64,000 nucleotides of DNA from Hydrogenobacter sp. T-8 (GTDB lineage Bacteria; Aquificota; Aquificia; Aquificales; Aquificaceae). Below the pieces are notes generated by a model, which was given only the letters and a program-made list of their open reading frames with translations, had not been told where the DNA came from and made no database searches. How positions within the stretch are numbered: position 1 is the first letter of the stretch; each line of letters begins with the position of its first letter. The stretch spans positions 1,542,491 through 1,606,490 of the forward strand of contig NZ_CP048795.1 of assembly GCF_011006175.1 (NCBI RefSeq). The letters run 5' to 3'. Below are positions 1 to 8,920 of the stretch, one piece after another. The position numbers and the translations under genes are program-made.

Positions 1-2
1 TT

Positions 3-407
3 ACCGTAGGTAAAGAAGTCCCAGTAAACAAATGTATAAATCTCCATGGACACGGCTATGTGCTTGAGGTGGTCTTAGGCTCTAATACCCTTTCAGAGCA
101 AGATATGGTTATGGACTTTTATCATGTAAAAAACGCCCTAAAGGACCTCATAGACACCATGGACCACAGTTTCATAATAGACGTAAACGACCCCATGTAT
201 GAGGAGCTAAAGGCTGTTGCGGAGAAATATGGAGCTTTAAAGATATTCCCTGTGGATTTTTGTCCTACCGCAGAAGCCCTTGCTAAGTTTTTCTATGACT
301 TTTTAGTGAAAAAGCTTTCTGAGGTTGGTCTTTTGGGAGACGTAAAGGTGGTAAAGGTAGTCCTTTGGGAGACCGCTACCTCAAAGGCAGAATACTACGG
401 TGAATGA
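3..407 (+). CDS. QueD-like 6-carboxytetrahydropterin synthase (5' end cut by window)
   Basis: The reading frame is open from base 3, so the listed start is the window edge and not a start codon. The first visible residues include KCINLHGHGY, the Cys plus HxH zinc-site motif of the 6-pyruvoyltetrahydropterin synthase/QueD family. DHSF (acid-base pair) and ETATSKAEY near the C-terminus (catalytic Glu region) follow in the family order. The family makes 6-carboxy-tetrahydropterin from dihydroneopterin triphosphate for queuosine and related 7-deazapurines. The stop codon overlaps the next gene by 4 bases (ATGA), so the two are probably co-translated. A PTPS-type specificity cannot be excluded because the N-terminus is missing. 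Confidence 0.85.
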   Translation, partial: TVGKEVPVNKCINLHGHGYVLEVVLGSNTLSEQDMVMDFYHVKNALKDLIDTMDHSFIIDVNDPMYEELKAVAEKYGALKIFPVDFCPTAEALAKFFYDFLVKKLSEVGLLGDVKVVKVVLWETATSKAEYYGE

Positions 408-2413
408 ACCTAAAGCTGGCTCTACCTAATGGAAGAACCCTAAAGGTAAAGGCTCACTTTCCCTACAAAGACAGTCCCATAGGCTATAGGGTCTTATTCT
501 CGGGAAAGACCGCAATAGTGGTAGGTCTTGCGGAGGAAGGTCAGGAGGCAAGTCTTGAGTTTCCAGACACAAAACCCTTTACAACAGAAAAGCACATAAG
601 GGCTATCCTTGATACCGCAAGCTATTACGGACTTATGCCCTGGTATCTTTTGTATAAGCTTTTGCCCTCTGCCTTTGATTGGAGGCTGGAGGAGTATATA
701 ACCCTTTCTGATAAGCCTATAGCCTTTTTGGATAAAAACAGTCTTGAAATCCTCAGCTGGGTAAAAGCAAGGGGTAAGGTAAAGGAAGAGAGCATAAAAA
801 AGCGTTTTGGAAACAAGCCTGTGGAATACCTTCTGGAGCTTGGGTTTCTCACGAGAAAAAGAGAGTGGAAAAGCCCAAAACTTGTGGAGAAGTTCTATAG
901 GCTATGTGTTCCCTTGGAGGAAGCTCTACAAAGGCTCAAAAGGTTGAAAAACAAAGAGGAAGCGTCAAAACTTGTCTACTTTTTGCTTGAGAGACGGTAT
1001 GCCAGCTTGGAGGAGTTGAAGGAGCAGGGCTTTAGCTCCACACAGATAAGGGCTCTTTTAAAGAAAGGCATTATTTCACAGGTAGAAGATGTCATACCCT
1101 ACACAAACCCAAATTTTGCTAAGCTAAGGCAGGAAAAAAAGCCTCTATTTAGACCGCTTGGGAGCAAGAGCATATTGATGGGTAGTTGGCATGATATAAG
1201 GGAGAGGCTTTTTGAAGAGTTTACCTTGCATATAGAGATGGGAAACTCCGTCTTTGTCTTTTGTGACCAAGTTGAGTTATTGAGAAGCCTTTACGAAGAA
1301 ATGTATGCTATTTTTGGCGATAGGCTTGTGCTTCTTAGCTCCTTTCAAAGGGAAAAGGACTTTGTGAAAAACTGGTTCAGAGTTTACGAGGAGAAGGGTC
1401 TTGTGGTGCTGGGAAGCAGGATAGCTCTGCTATCTCCTATAAAAGACCTAAGACTTGTGGTTGTTCTTGGAGACAGGGCTTCAAGGCTTCAAGATGGGAC
1501 GGACCTAAGACACTTTCTCTTTGAGCTTTCTCGCTATTATGGTGCTAACTTTTGTGTGGCAAGTCCACTGCCACCCCTTAGCCTGTGCCTCAGAGAGGGC
1601 TGGCACAGGGAAGTGTTTATACCCTCTGCGGAGGTAACAGTAATAAAGAGAAAGCCAGAGGAGGTGCTTACAGATACCGCAATAAGACTTTTGAAGGAGG
1701 GCACAAAAGAAGAGAGCCTTGTCCTTGTAAACAAGGTGGGTTATGCCTACGCCTACTGTAAGGCTTGTGGCTATATAGTGGAGTGTCCAAGGTGTGGTAG
1801 CTTTTTAACCCTCAGTAAGGACAAAAGCACCGTCTTTTGCACTTCTTGTGGATACAAGGGATTGGCAAGCTGTCCTGAGTGTGGAAGGGGGCTTCAAGAA
1901 CTTGGCTTTGGTATAGAGAAGGCAGTGGAAGAGGTAGAAAGACTTGTAGGACTGAGGGAAAACATAACCTTTCAAACAAAGCCAGAGCTCGGTAGGACCT
2001 ACGATAACGTGCTTGTGCTACATGCGGACAATATTCTCTCTGTCCCATGGTATGACTCTGCGGAGGAATATTTCTCCTATATGTGGAAGGCTCTAAGCAT
2101 AAGTAGGAAAAGGCTCATAGTCCAAACGGTCTTAGACCACAACCCCCTTTTGGAGTTTTTAAAGGCGAAGGACTGGGAAGGCTTTTGCAGAGAGGAGCTC
2201 GAAAGGAGAAAGGAAGAAAACCTTCCACCCTACACAAGGCTCATAAGACTTGAGGTAAGAAAGGAGCCAGACCTTAGCCACCTTCCTGTAGAGGTAAGCA
2301 AAAGAAGGGTGGGAGACCTAAAGGAGTTGCTTGTAAAAGTAGACACTAAAAACTTTGCCTCGGTTTTGAAGTTCCTAAGGTCCATAAGACCTATGCGTTT
2401 GGAAGTATTATAA
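404..2413 (+). CDS. priA: PriA-like primosomal protein N' lacking helicase motifs
   Basis: 669 residues. The C-terminal half has the PriA zinc region at about residues 449-505, with four CxxC pairs (CKAC, CPRC, CTSC, CPEC), followed by the GFGIEKAVEEVERL helicase-C element. The N-terminal DNA-binding half is recognisable. PriA restarts stalled replication forks and loads the primosome. Here the ATPase core is degenerate: where PriA has the Walker A GxTGSGKT there is SILMGSWHDIRE, where it has DEEH there is LGDRAS, and where it has SATP there is VASPLPP. The zinc domain and length are kept, so this is probably a structural, non-helicase PriA (inference). It overlaps the QueD-like gene by 4 bases. 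Confidence 0.8.
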   Translation: MNLKLALPNGRTLKVKAHFPYKDSPIGYRVLFSGKTAIVVGLAEEGQEASLEFPDTKPFTTEKHIRAILDTASYYGLMPWYLLYKLLPSAFDWRLEEYITLSDKPIAFLDKNSLEILSWVKARGKVKEESIKKRFGNKPVEYLLELGFLTRKREWKSPKLVEKFYRLCVPLEEALQRLKRLKNKEEASKLVYFLLERRYASLEELKEQGFSSTQIRALLKKGIISQVEDVIPYTNPNFAKLRQEKKPLFRPLGSKSILMGSWHDIRERLFEEFTLHIEMGNSVFVFCDQVELLRSLYEEMYAIFGDRLVLLSSFQREKDFVKNWFRVYEEKGLVVLGSRIALLSPIKDLRLVVVLGDRASRLQDGTDLRHFLFELSRYYGANFCVASPLPPLSLCLREGWHREVFIPSAEVTVIKRKPEEVLTDTAIRLLKEGTKEESLVLVNKVGYAYAYCKACGYIVECPRCGSFLTLSKDKSTVFCTSCGYKGLASCPECGRGLQELGFGIEKAVEEVERLVGLRENITFQTKPELGRTYDNVLVLHADNILSVPWYDSAEEYFSYMWKALSISRKRLIVQTVLDHNPLLEFLKAKDWEGFCREELERRKEENLPPYTRLIRLEVRKEPDLSHLPVEVSKRRVGDLKELLVKVDTKNFASVLKFLRSIRPMRLEVL

Positions 2414-2425
2414 TTTTAAATCTAC

Positions 2426-2497
2426 GGGGACGTAGCTCAGTGGGAGAGCGCCTGCATCGCAAGCAGGAGGTCGGGGGTTCAACTCCCCTCGTCTCCA
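2426..2497 (+). tRNA. tRNA-Ala (anticodon CGC)
   Basis: A full cloverleaf can be folded. The acceptor stem is GGGGACG with CGTCTCC, and the D arm is GCTC...GAGC. The anticodon stem CCTGC/GCAGG closes the loop ATCGCAA with anticodon CGC, and the T arm is GGGGG-TTCAACT-CCCCT. The discriminator base is A2497. CCA is not encoded. It lies between the PriA-like gene and the torD-like gene. Confidence 0.95.
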
Positions 2498-2518
2498 TTT
2501 GTTTTATAATTAGTCTCA

Positions 2519-3052
2519 ATGGAAGAGGGTATAAAGGGTATAGCCTTTTTTTACAATACCTTTTCTGAGTTATTTCTCACAAAGGATTATTACTATTTAA
2601 ACCAACTCTGTGAAAATATGACAACTTCTGACTACTCGGAGCATGCCCTAAGAATACTTGAACATATAAACAGTAGAAGGCTTCCTGCAGAGCTTGACTT
2701 TATTGATGAGGTCTCTTTGCTGGAAAGAGATTACAGAGAGGTTGACAAAAACCAACTTATCATGTCTTATGAGCACCTCGGCTATCGTCTTGAAGAAGGT
2801 TATGAGCCTGACCATATTGGGATAGAGCTTAAGTTCTTAGCCCTATTGTGTGTGGAAGAGGATATAACAAAGGCTTATATAAATCAGTATAGGTTCATCC
2901 ATAACAGGCTATCATGGCTAAGACACCTTGAAGATGCCCTTAAGGGCAAAGGCTTAATGGCACTGAAAGACTGCCTTTCTTTTCTTACCTCCTTTTTAAG
3001 AGACCACAAAGCCTTTCTAATGAAACAACTTCGGATAGAACCCTCTCACTAA
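2519..3052 (+). CDS. TorD/DmsD-family molybdoenzyme maturation chaperone
   Basis: 177 residues, all-helical in character. EPDHIGIELKFLALL at about residues 97-111 matches the TorD/NarJ family signature (E-x-D-H-x-x-x-E-L). Such proteins bind the Tat signal of a molybdopterin oxidoreductase and hold it until cofactor and Fe-S clusters are in. It sits just upstream of the ttrBCA-like genes, which are its likely clients. It starts without a Shine-Dalgarno sequence; TATAAT at 2505-2510 is 8 bases before the ATG, suggesting a leaderless message independent of the sigma-54 promoter downstream. Confidence 0.85.
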   Translation: MEEGIKGIAFFYNTFSELFLTKDYYYLNQLCENMTTSDYSEHALRILEHINSRRLPAELDFIDEVSLLERDYREVDKNQLIMSYEHLGYRLEEGYEPDHIGIELKFLALLCVEEDITKAYINQYRFIHNRLSWLRHLEDALKGKGLMALKDCLSFLTSFLRDHKAFLMKQLRIEPSH

Positions 3053-3055
3053 AGG

Positions 3056-3130
3056 TGATAAAAATTTAAGCAGTTGTCCTGATAAAAATTTGAACATCCA
3101 TAATGGGGTTCACAATGGAAACCCTTGATA
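3056..3130 (+). promoter_or_regulatory. Candidate activator-binding region upstream of the ttrBCA-like operon
   Basis: The stretch between the torD-like stop and the sigma-54 element holds several repeats. TGATAAAAATTT occurs twice as a direct repeat 24 bases apart (3056-3067, 3080-3091). TGAAC (3091-3095) and GTTCA (3108-3112) form an inverted pair. AAACCCTTGATA (3119-3130) also occurs upstream of the porin gene on the minus strand. TGAAC/GTTCA half-sites recur there too. Binding by the NtrC-type regulator encoded at 11441-12778 is inference. Confidence 0.4.
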
Positions 3131-3157
3131 TTCCATAATTAAAACCGCGTTACTCTT

Positions 3158-3172
3158 TGGCATGTTTTTTGC
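3158..3172 (+). promoter_or_regulatory. Sigma-54 (RpoN) promoter of the ttrBCA-like operon
   Basis: TGGCATGTTTTTTGC matches the -24/-12 consensus TGGCAC-N5-TTGC, with GG (3159-3160) and GC (3171-3172) exactly 12 bases apart. The predicted transcript start is near 3184, so the message has a leader of about 27 bases with an AGGAGG ribosome site before the ATG at 3211. The identical 15-mer with identical spacing to the start codon lies before the porin gene (11193-11207, minus). Confidence 0.8.
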
Positions 3173-3210
3173 GTATGCAAGCCACGAGAGATTTTTTCAG
3201 GAGGTATATT

Positions 3211-4053
3211 ATGAGTCAAGAGCTGAAGGAAAAACAGGCATCACGGAGAGGTTTTATAAAGGCTCTTGTGGTTGGTGCAGCCGCTACCTGCGGTGGTGCG
3301 GTGCTTGAAAGTGCAAGGGCGGAGAGGAACTTCCCTGAGCAGAAGGGGAAAAATCGCTTTGTGTTTGTGGTGGATGTGCGCAAGTGCATAGGGTGTGATG
3401 CTTGTGTTGCTGCTTGCAAGGCAGAAAGGAACACTCCACTTGGCGTTTTCAATACCTGGGTAGAAAAATGGGAAGTAGGGTATACAGACCCTAACACTGG
3501 TGAAACAAGGGTAAAGGTTCTTAATGTTCCAAAGTTGTGCAACCATTGTGAAAACCCACCCTGTGTTAAGGTCTGTCCTGTGCATGCAACATACAGGGAC
3601 GAGGGCGATGGTCTTGTGCTTCAGAGATATGAGCGGTGCATAGGCTGTAGACTTTGCGAGCAGGCATGTCCCTATGGCGTGAGATACATAGACCCGATAA
3701 TGATGGTGATGAACAAATGCACTTGGTGTGACCACAGAACGAGAAACGGTTTGAAGCCTGCTTGTGTGGATGTATGCCCCACAAAAGCAAGAAATTTTGG
3801 AGACCTTTCAAACCCAAACGACCCCATATGGGAGTTGATAAAGAAAAACAGCATTCAGGTTGTAAAGCCAGAAGAAGGCACAAAGCCAAGAGTGTTTTAC
3901 ATAGGGTTGGAAGGCATAGAGGGAATCTACGTAGGCACGGGAAGCTCTACAGAGAACCAGCACCCACCTGCGGTGTGGACAGACCCTGCAAGCGGTAAGG
4001 TATACACTTTCAACGTGCGTATGCAACACAACATGTTTAGAGAATTAAGATAA
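3211..4053 (+). CDS. ttrB: Tat-exported four-cluster [4Fe-4S] electron-transfer subunit, TtrB/PsrB-like
   Basis: 280 residues. The start at 3211 has a strong ribosome site (AGGAGG); the longer upstream frame would begin inside the sigma-54 promoter and is rejected. SRRGFIK at residues 11-17 is a twin-arginine signal. Four ferredoxin-type Cys sets are visible: C59-C62-C65-C69 (CIGCDACVAACK), CNHCENPPCVKVC from about 110, CIGCRLCEQACP from about 143, and CTWCDH from about 170. The subunit relays electrons between the NrfD-type membrane subunit and the molybdenum subunit. The B-C-A gene order is that of ttrBCA (tetrathionate reductase) and srdBCA (selenate reductase), so the symbol states family resemblance only. 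Confidence 0.8.
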   Translation: MSQELKEKQASRRGFIKALVVGAAATCGGAVLESARAERNFPEQKGKNRFVFVVDVRKCIGCDACVAACKAERNTPLGVFNTWVEKWEVGYTDPNTGETRVKVLNVPKLCNHCENPPCVKVCPVHATYRDEGDGLVLQRYERCIGCRLCEQACPYGVRYIDPIMMVMNKCTWCDHRTRNGLKPACVDVCPTKARNFGDLSNPNDPIWELIKKNSIQVVKPEEGTKPRVFYIGLEGIEGIYVGTGSSTENQHPPAVWTDPASGKVYTFNVRMQHNMFRELR

Positions 4054-4064
4054 GGAGGTAAGCC

Positions 4065-5189
4065 ATGATAGTAACTCATGGACCCACGTTGCCCAACCAC
4101 ATAGTGGAGTGGGGTGTTCTTATAGTAACCTACCCCTACTTCACTGGTATAGTTGCGGGTTCTACAGTTATAACCGCCCTTGTTTATCTCTTTGGTCTAA
4201 GAAAACTAGAGCAGTTAGAAAGGGCAGGACACTTCTTGGCTATAGCACTAATGCTCGTTGCACCCCTTGCTCCCATGTTTGACCTCACCCAACCCATAAG
4301 AGCCTTTAAAGTCCCCTTTTATCCTAATTTCTCCTCACCCATAATCCTCTTCTTCATCCTCTGGACTATCCTCTTGCTTGTGATGTTCTTAAAGAGCTAC
4401 TTCCTTTTCAGAAGAGATTTTATTCAAAAGGCTAAAGAAGGTGGGATTTGGGGTTCAATAGCTGGTTTTCTAACCTTTGGTGCAAAGGATGTTAGACCTG
4501 AAGAGGATGATAAGAAGGTAAAATTCTGGGCTGGGGTTAGCATACCAGTTGCCATGTTTTTCCATGCTTATGTGGGTTTTCTTATGTCCGCCATGCATTC
4601 TATGCCCCTTTGGGGAACCTCTATACTTCTCCTTGTGTTTTTAATATCCGCAGTGGTTTCTGGTATTGGTGCGACCTTACTGCTTTACATAGTAGGGCAG
4701 GCTATCCTTGGTGAGAAGGTGAACCCTCAGGTTCTAAAAGTGCCAACCCTTGTCATGGCAAGCTTTGCAGGCTTTGACCTTTTTGTGCTTTTCATAAAGT
4801 ATGTTTCTGAATGGTATTGGAATACCGCGGAATGGCCTCTTATAGCTATGGCGATAAAGGCAAACATGCTCTTTTACCTTGTGGAGTTTGTTGGTCTTCT
4901 CTTTGTGCTGATAGGTGGTTTTACCCCTCTAAATAGCACCGTAGGAGGTATATCACTTCTAAGCATAGTTTCACTTATATCGGTTTATGCCGCAAGGTGG
5001 ACTATGGTTATACCAGCCCAGATGATAGATAAGGGACATAGGGGCATTGTAGAACCACATATAAAGCTGATAGGAAGGGAGGGGGTAACGGAGGTTATAG
5101 CACTTTATTTCTTAGTGTTTTTCCTCTTCTTCCTGTTTGTATCCATAGCAGGATGGAAGAGTGCATCACATAAAGAGGAGGTGGCATAA
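4065..5189 (+). CDS. ttrC: NrfD/PsrC-family membrane quinone-interacting subunit, TtrC-like
   Basis: 374 residues, very hydrophobic, with about eight to nine predicted transmembrane helices and no cofactor-binding motifs. This is typical of NrfD/PsrC proteins that exchange electrons with membrane quinone. A ribosome site (AAGGAGG) lies 11 bases after the Fe-S subunit gene, and the catalytic subunit begins 1 base after its stop. It should anchor the periplasmic B and A subunits. Direction of electron flow (reductase or oxidase) cannot be read from the sequence. Confidence 0.8.
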   Translation: MIVTHGPTLPNHIVEWGVLIVTYPYFTGIVAGSTVITALVYLFGLRKLEQLERAGHFLAIALMLVAPLAPMFDLTQPIRAFKVPFYPNFSSPIILFFILWTILLLVMFLKSYFLFRRDFIQKAKEGGIWGSIAGFLTFGAKDVRPEEDDKKVKFWAGVSIPVAMFFHAYVGFLMSAMHSMPLWGTSILLLVFLISAVVSGIGATLLLYIVGQAILGEKVNPQVLKVPTLVMASFAGFDLFVLFIKYVSEWYWNTAEWPLIAMAIKANMLFYLVEFVGLLFVLIGGFTPLNSTVGGISLLSIVSLISVYAARWTMVIPAQMIDKGHRGIVEPHIKLIGREGVTEVIALYFLVFFLFFLFVSIAGWKSASHKEEVA

Positions 5190-5190
5190 C

Positions 5191-8100
5191 ATGAGTGCAA
5201 CAAGAAGAGACTTTCTAAGAAACGCAGCTTTGGCAGGAACAGGTGTAGGTTTTCTTGCCTTTGGAAGCTCAGCCCTCAAGGATATAATAAAGGGTCCCTT
5301 CAAGCCCATACCCTACGCCAATGCTGCACCCCTGTCTATGGCTGACGCGGAGAAGATGAAGGTAGTTCATTCCCTGTGCCTTGGTTGTAATGCAAGGTGC
5401 GGATTAAGAGCAAGGGTCTACGATGGTATGGTCTACAAGGTAGAAGGAAATCCCTACTGCACGTCAAACAGCTTCTGGGAACCTCTTCCCATGGATACAC
5501 CTTTGGAAGAGAGCTTTAAACATGTAGGAAAGATGTGTCTCAAAGGGCAATCCATAGCCCACTATACATACGACCCCTATAGGATAGTAACCCCACTAAA
5601 GAGGGCTGGAAAGCGTGGAGAAGGAAAGTTTAAACCCATAAGCTGGGAACAGCTCATAAATGAGGTAGTGAACGGTGGGGTTATAGAAGAAACGGGTGAA
5701 AAACTGCCCGGCTTTAAGATGTATGCGGACCTTTATGTGTCTGAGGAAGAGGTCATAGAAGCGGTTCTGAAACATGTTAGCATGGATTTTCTCAAAAAGT
5801 GGGCAGACGCTATAACCCATGGAAAACCCGTTGAAGACTGGAAAAAGTTCTTAGAGGAAAACATATACAAACTCTGGCTACCAAAAGAGGAAGCGGAGAA
5901 GCTCCCCGAAGACATAAAGAGAAGGCTCATAGACCCTGAGATGCCAGCCCTTGGTCCAAAGTCAAACTTTGTCTTAGTTGTAGGTGGTAGAGTCACAGAG
6001 GGAAGAGGTGAGTTTCTTGAACGTTTCCTTTATGGAACTATAGGTTCTAATAACTTTCTTGGACACGCGGACGTTTGCCAGTGGCCTAAGTGGGCAGGTC
6101 AAATTTTTGCCTTTGATAGACCACACGTGGGACCAGACATAAAGTCCGCCCATTATATAGTAGCTTGGGGTGCTCAGATCGCAGAATCCTTCAACCCTGC
6201 AGTGCCAGTATGGAGTATATTCCATTACAGAAGAGGGAATGGAGACCTAAAGGTTGTTTGGATAGACGTAAGGGCTCATAATGGAGTGGTAGCCTATTCT
6301 CACAGACATATAATGCCAAAACCCGGTGAGGATGGTGCGGTAGCTTCAGCCATCATAAGACGCATATTCGAAAAGCAATCCTTTGACAGGAGATTTTTGG
6401 AAAACCCAAACCTTAATGCGGCAAAAGAAGACGGTGAAGCTGTCTTTTCTAATGCGAGCCATCTTGTGGTAGTTGGTCCAAAGGATAGCCCACACTTTAG
6501 GAAGCTCCTAAGGGCTTCCGAGCTGGGACTTGGTGGTGAAGATGAGTTTGTGGTGGTAGACAAAGAGACGGGCAGTTTAAAAGCAAATACCCAGTCAAAA
6601 AGTGCATACATCCTTATGGATGAATACAAGGAAGCTAAAGAGATACCAAACAACCTATACGATGAAGAGGATACAGACCCAAAGAGGGCAGAAAAGTATC
6701 CCAAGAAGACGAAGGGCTTAGAGGTCAAGCTCAAAGATGGGTCTACAGTTTATGTAACCACCGCCCTACAACTTCTAAAGGACTTTGTATCTGTAGAAAC
6801 CGTAGAAGGCTGGTGTAAGATAGCAGGAGTGAACCCAAAAGACGTAATAGATACCGCAGATGAACTTACATCCTACGGAAAGAAAGCCTGCGTTGTTAGT
6901 TACAGGGGTCCAGTGATGCACATGAACGGCTCTATTACACAGTGGCTCATAGACTCCATAAACATGCTTATAGGAAACATAGGACATAAAGGTGGAATGA
7001 TATGGCAGGTGGGAACTGGTGAGAAGGGTAAGGGTAGGTATGACCTTGGTGGGGGAAGAAAGCCATGGGGTCTAAAGCTCCATAGAACTCAGAAAAACTA
7101 CGAAGAGACCGCCTTCTACTATAGGGCAAAGATGGAAGGTAAAAACCCCTATCCTGCAAAAATGCCTTGGTTTAAGTTTATAGGTCCCAAGTATCACTGC
7201 ACGGGCATGTTCCCCTCCATGGCTCATGATTATCCCTACGACCAGAAAAAGGCTGGTGTCCCCTATGCGGTTATCCAGTATATGTCCGACCCGCTCTTTA
7301 CTTACCCAGCACAGCTACATTACAAAGATATACTTAACGATACAAAGAAGGTTGGCTTATGGATACATATAACTACGGTTATTGACGATACCTCCTATCT
7401 TGCTGCGGACTACATAGTGCCAGACATTACCTATGCGGAAGGACTTACAGGTGTGCATGGGCTCTACCACTACTTTTTCTTCAACGCAATAAGAAACCCA
7501 ATAATAGAGCCCCTCACAGACAAGACACCCGATGGAAGACCTATGCAACTTGAGACCTTCTTTGTAGATGTAGGCAGAAAGCTTGGCTCTCCCCTCTGGG
7601 GAGAAAAGGCTATAAAGGGGATGGGACCCAATGAGGGCAAAACCTATCCTCTCATGAGAGCGGAAGACTACCACCTTAAACAGATAGCAAATCTTGTCCA
7701 CGACCTTGAGTCAAAGGGATATAAGATAAACCCCAAGAAGGAAGATGTGGAGTTCGTGGAAAAGAACTATCCAATAGCCAAGTATAAGAATGCGGTTTCT
7801 CCAGAGGAATGGCCAAAGGTTGCCTTCCTGCTTTCAAGAGGGGGCTTTTTCATAGGCTATGAGGATCACTTTAGCGAGGGTCTATACAAGTTCCCACTTA
7901 ATAAGGACAATATAGTAAGGTTCTATTTTGAGGGGCTTGCACTAAGACGCAACCCTATAACAGGTAAATTCATGCCCGGACATCCGAGGTATGTATCTTT
8001 GAGGGAAGCAGGTCAGTATCAGGGCTTTGACCCAGACAAGATAGAGCAAGAATATCCTTTAAAACTCATAACCTACAAACCCGCCTTACACACTCAGTCA

Positions 8101-8634
8101 AGAACCATAAACTACATATGGGCACTTGAATCTGAACCCGAAAACATGCTTTGGATAAACCCTGTTGACGCTCAAAGGCTCGGCATTAAACAGGGTGACT
8201 ATGTAAAGGTTCTTGCACCCGGTTATGAGGATTGGGCGGTTGATGTTAACGGTAAAAGGGTGGAGTATAAGATCAAGGCATATGTAACCAACAGGATAAG
8301 GCAGGGCGTAGTAGCCATATCCACAACCTTCGGTCACTGGTGTCATTCTGGCACATATAGAGTTCCCCTTGAAATACAGAACCCAGAAAAGGTTCTACTG
8401 GGTCTTGCAAAGTTCAAAGAATTCCCAGAGTGGAGAATAAAGGCACTTCATGGAACTATGAAGATAGCGGACGGCAACAGGATACTTTCAGACCCCAAGA
8501 GAGACAAAGGTGCTCCATACATAGCCATGTATCCTAAGACAAAACTACCTACTGGGGTGGTCTATCCGCAGATGGAGTGGTTTGGTGGTGGTGTAGCCTT
8601 CTACAGCGGTAATGTGAAGGTTGTTAAAGCATAA
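5191..8634 (+). CDS. ttrA: Molybdopterin oxidoreductase catalytic subunit, TtrA-like
   Basis: 1147 residues from the ATG at 5191, which has a GAGGAGG site; the start 30 bases earlier lies inside ttrC. TRRDFLRN (residues 4-11) is a twin-arginine signal. The N-terminal [4Fe-4S] site is C63, C66, C70 and C116 (CLGCNARC and MCLKG). Cys296 in GHADVC sits where the family has the Mo-ligating residue. The C-terminal molybdopterin dinucleotide-binding domain (about 1000-1100) is present. The length fits the TtrA/SrdA group better than PsrA or ArrA. Likely substrate is tetrathionate or another oxyanion; an oxidase role is not excluded. It is the last full subunit of the complex and overlaps the next frame by 14 bases. 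Confidence 0.8.
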   Translation: MSATRRDFLRNAALAGTGVGFLAFGSSALKDIIKGPFKPIPYANAAPLSMADAEKMKVVHSLCLGCNARCGLRARVYDGMVYKVEGNPYCTSNSFWEPLPMDTPLEESFKHVGKMCLKGQSIAHYTYDPYRIVTPLKRAGKRGEGKFKPISWEQLINEVVNGGVIEETGEKLPGFKMYADLYVSEEEVIEAVLKHVSMDFLKKWADAITHGKPVEDWKKFLEENIYKLWLPKEEAEKLPEDIKRRLIDPEMPALGPKSNFVLVVGGRVTEGRGEFLERFLYGTIGSNNFLGHADVCQWPKWAGQIFAFDRPHVGPDIKSAHYIVAWGAQIAESFNPAVPVWSIFHYRRGNGDLKVVWIDVRAHNGVVAYSHRHIMPKPGEDGAVASAIIRRIFEKQSFDRRFLENPNLNAAKEDGEAVFSNASHLVVVGPKDSPHFRKLLRASELGLGGEDEFVVVDKETGSLKANTQSKSAYILMDEYKEAKEIPNNLYDEEDTDPKRAEKYPKKTKGLEVKLKDGSTVYVTTALQLLKDFVSVETVEGWCKIAGVNPKDVIDTADELTSYGKKACVVSYRGPVMHMNGSITQWLIDSINMLIGNIGHKGGMIWQVGTGEKGKGRYDLGGGRKPWGLKLHRTQKNYEETAFYYRAKMEGKNPYPAKMPWFKFIGPKYHCTGMFPSMAHDYPYDQKKAGVPYAVIQYMSDPLFTYPAQLHYKDILNDTKKVGLWIHITTVIDDTSYLAADYIVPDITYAEGLTGVHGLYHYFFFNAIRNPIIEPLTDKTPDGRPMQLETFFVDVGRKLGSPLWGEKAIKGMGPNEGKTYPLMRAEDYHLKQIANLVHDLESKGYKINPKKEDVEFVEKNYPIAKYKNAVSPEEWPKVAFLLSRGGFFIGYEDHFSEGLYKFPLNKDNIVRFYFEGLALRRNPITGKFMPGHPRYVSLREAGQYQGFDPDKIEQEYPLKLITYKPALHTQSRTINYIWALESEPENMLWINPVDAQRLGIKQGDYVKVLAPGYEDWAVDVNGKRVEYKIKAYVTNRIRQGVVAISTTFGHWCHSGTYRVPLEIQNPEKVLLGLAKFKEFPEWRIKALHGTMKIADGNRILSDPKRDKGAPYIAMYPKTKLPTGVVYPQMEWFGGGVAFYSGNVKVVKA

Positions 8635-8920
8635 CATATCTATAGCTTGGTTAAAGAGGGGGGCGGTTTTTGCCCTCCTTTTCATTATCTTTTGTGGTAG
8701 TTTTGAAAGGAGGGTAGAGCACAAGCCTTTTGTAATGCCTATGCTTTTAGAAGAGAAGGGGAAAAGGAGCGAAGAAATACCAAGAACTGGTGCTGTTTGG
8801 GTTGAAGATTTTGATGCCTTTTTGAGGCTTGTTGGGGATGAAAAGGTTAAGAAAAAGGCATACTGGAAGCTTGAGTGGGATACTGGAGAGTATGAAGATG
8901 GAGGTTTTACCCTTGATTAA
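8621..8920 (+). CDS. Membrane-anchored N-terminal part of a probable split cytochrome c
   Basis: 99 residues starting at TTG and overlapping the ttrA-like gene. An N-terminal hydrophobic segment (about residues 13-26) could be a signal anchor, followed by an acidic soluble stretch. I recognise no domain. The frame stops at 8920 just where the next frame, carrying a heme c motif but no export signal, takes over. Removing one base in the run TTTTACCC (8906-8913) would join both into one protein of about 223 residues. Either a real frameshift, a sequencing error or two coupled genes is possible. Confidence 0.5.
   Translation: MLKHNISIAWLKRGAVFALLFIIFCGSFERRVEHKPFVMPMLLEEKGKRSEEIPRTGAVWVEDFDAFLRLVGDEKVKKKAYWKLEWDTGEYEDGGFTLD

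Noticed and set aside
3157-3210. Longer N-terminus for the Fe-S subunit starting MACFL
   Set aside because: The extra codons lie within and just after the sigma-54 promoter, upstream of the likely transcript start. The ATG at 3211 has the ribosome site and a proper Tat signal.
3216-3889. Several cysteine- and histidine-rich minus-strand ORFs opposite the Fe-S subunit gene
   Set aside because: They mirror the cysteine codons and have no ribosome sites or family motifs; shadows of the real gene.
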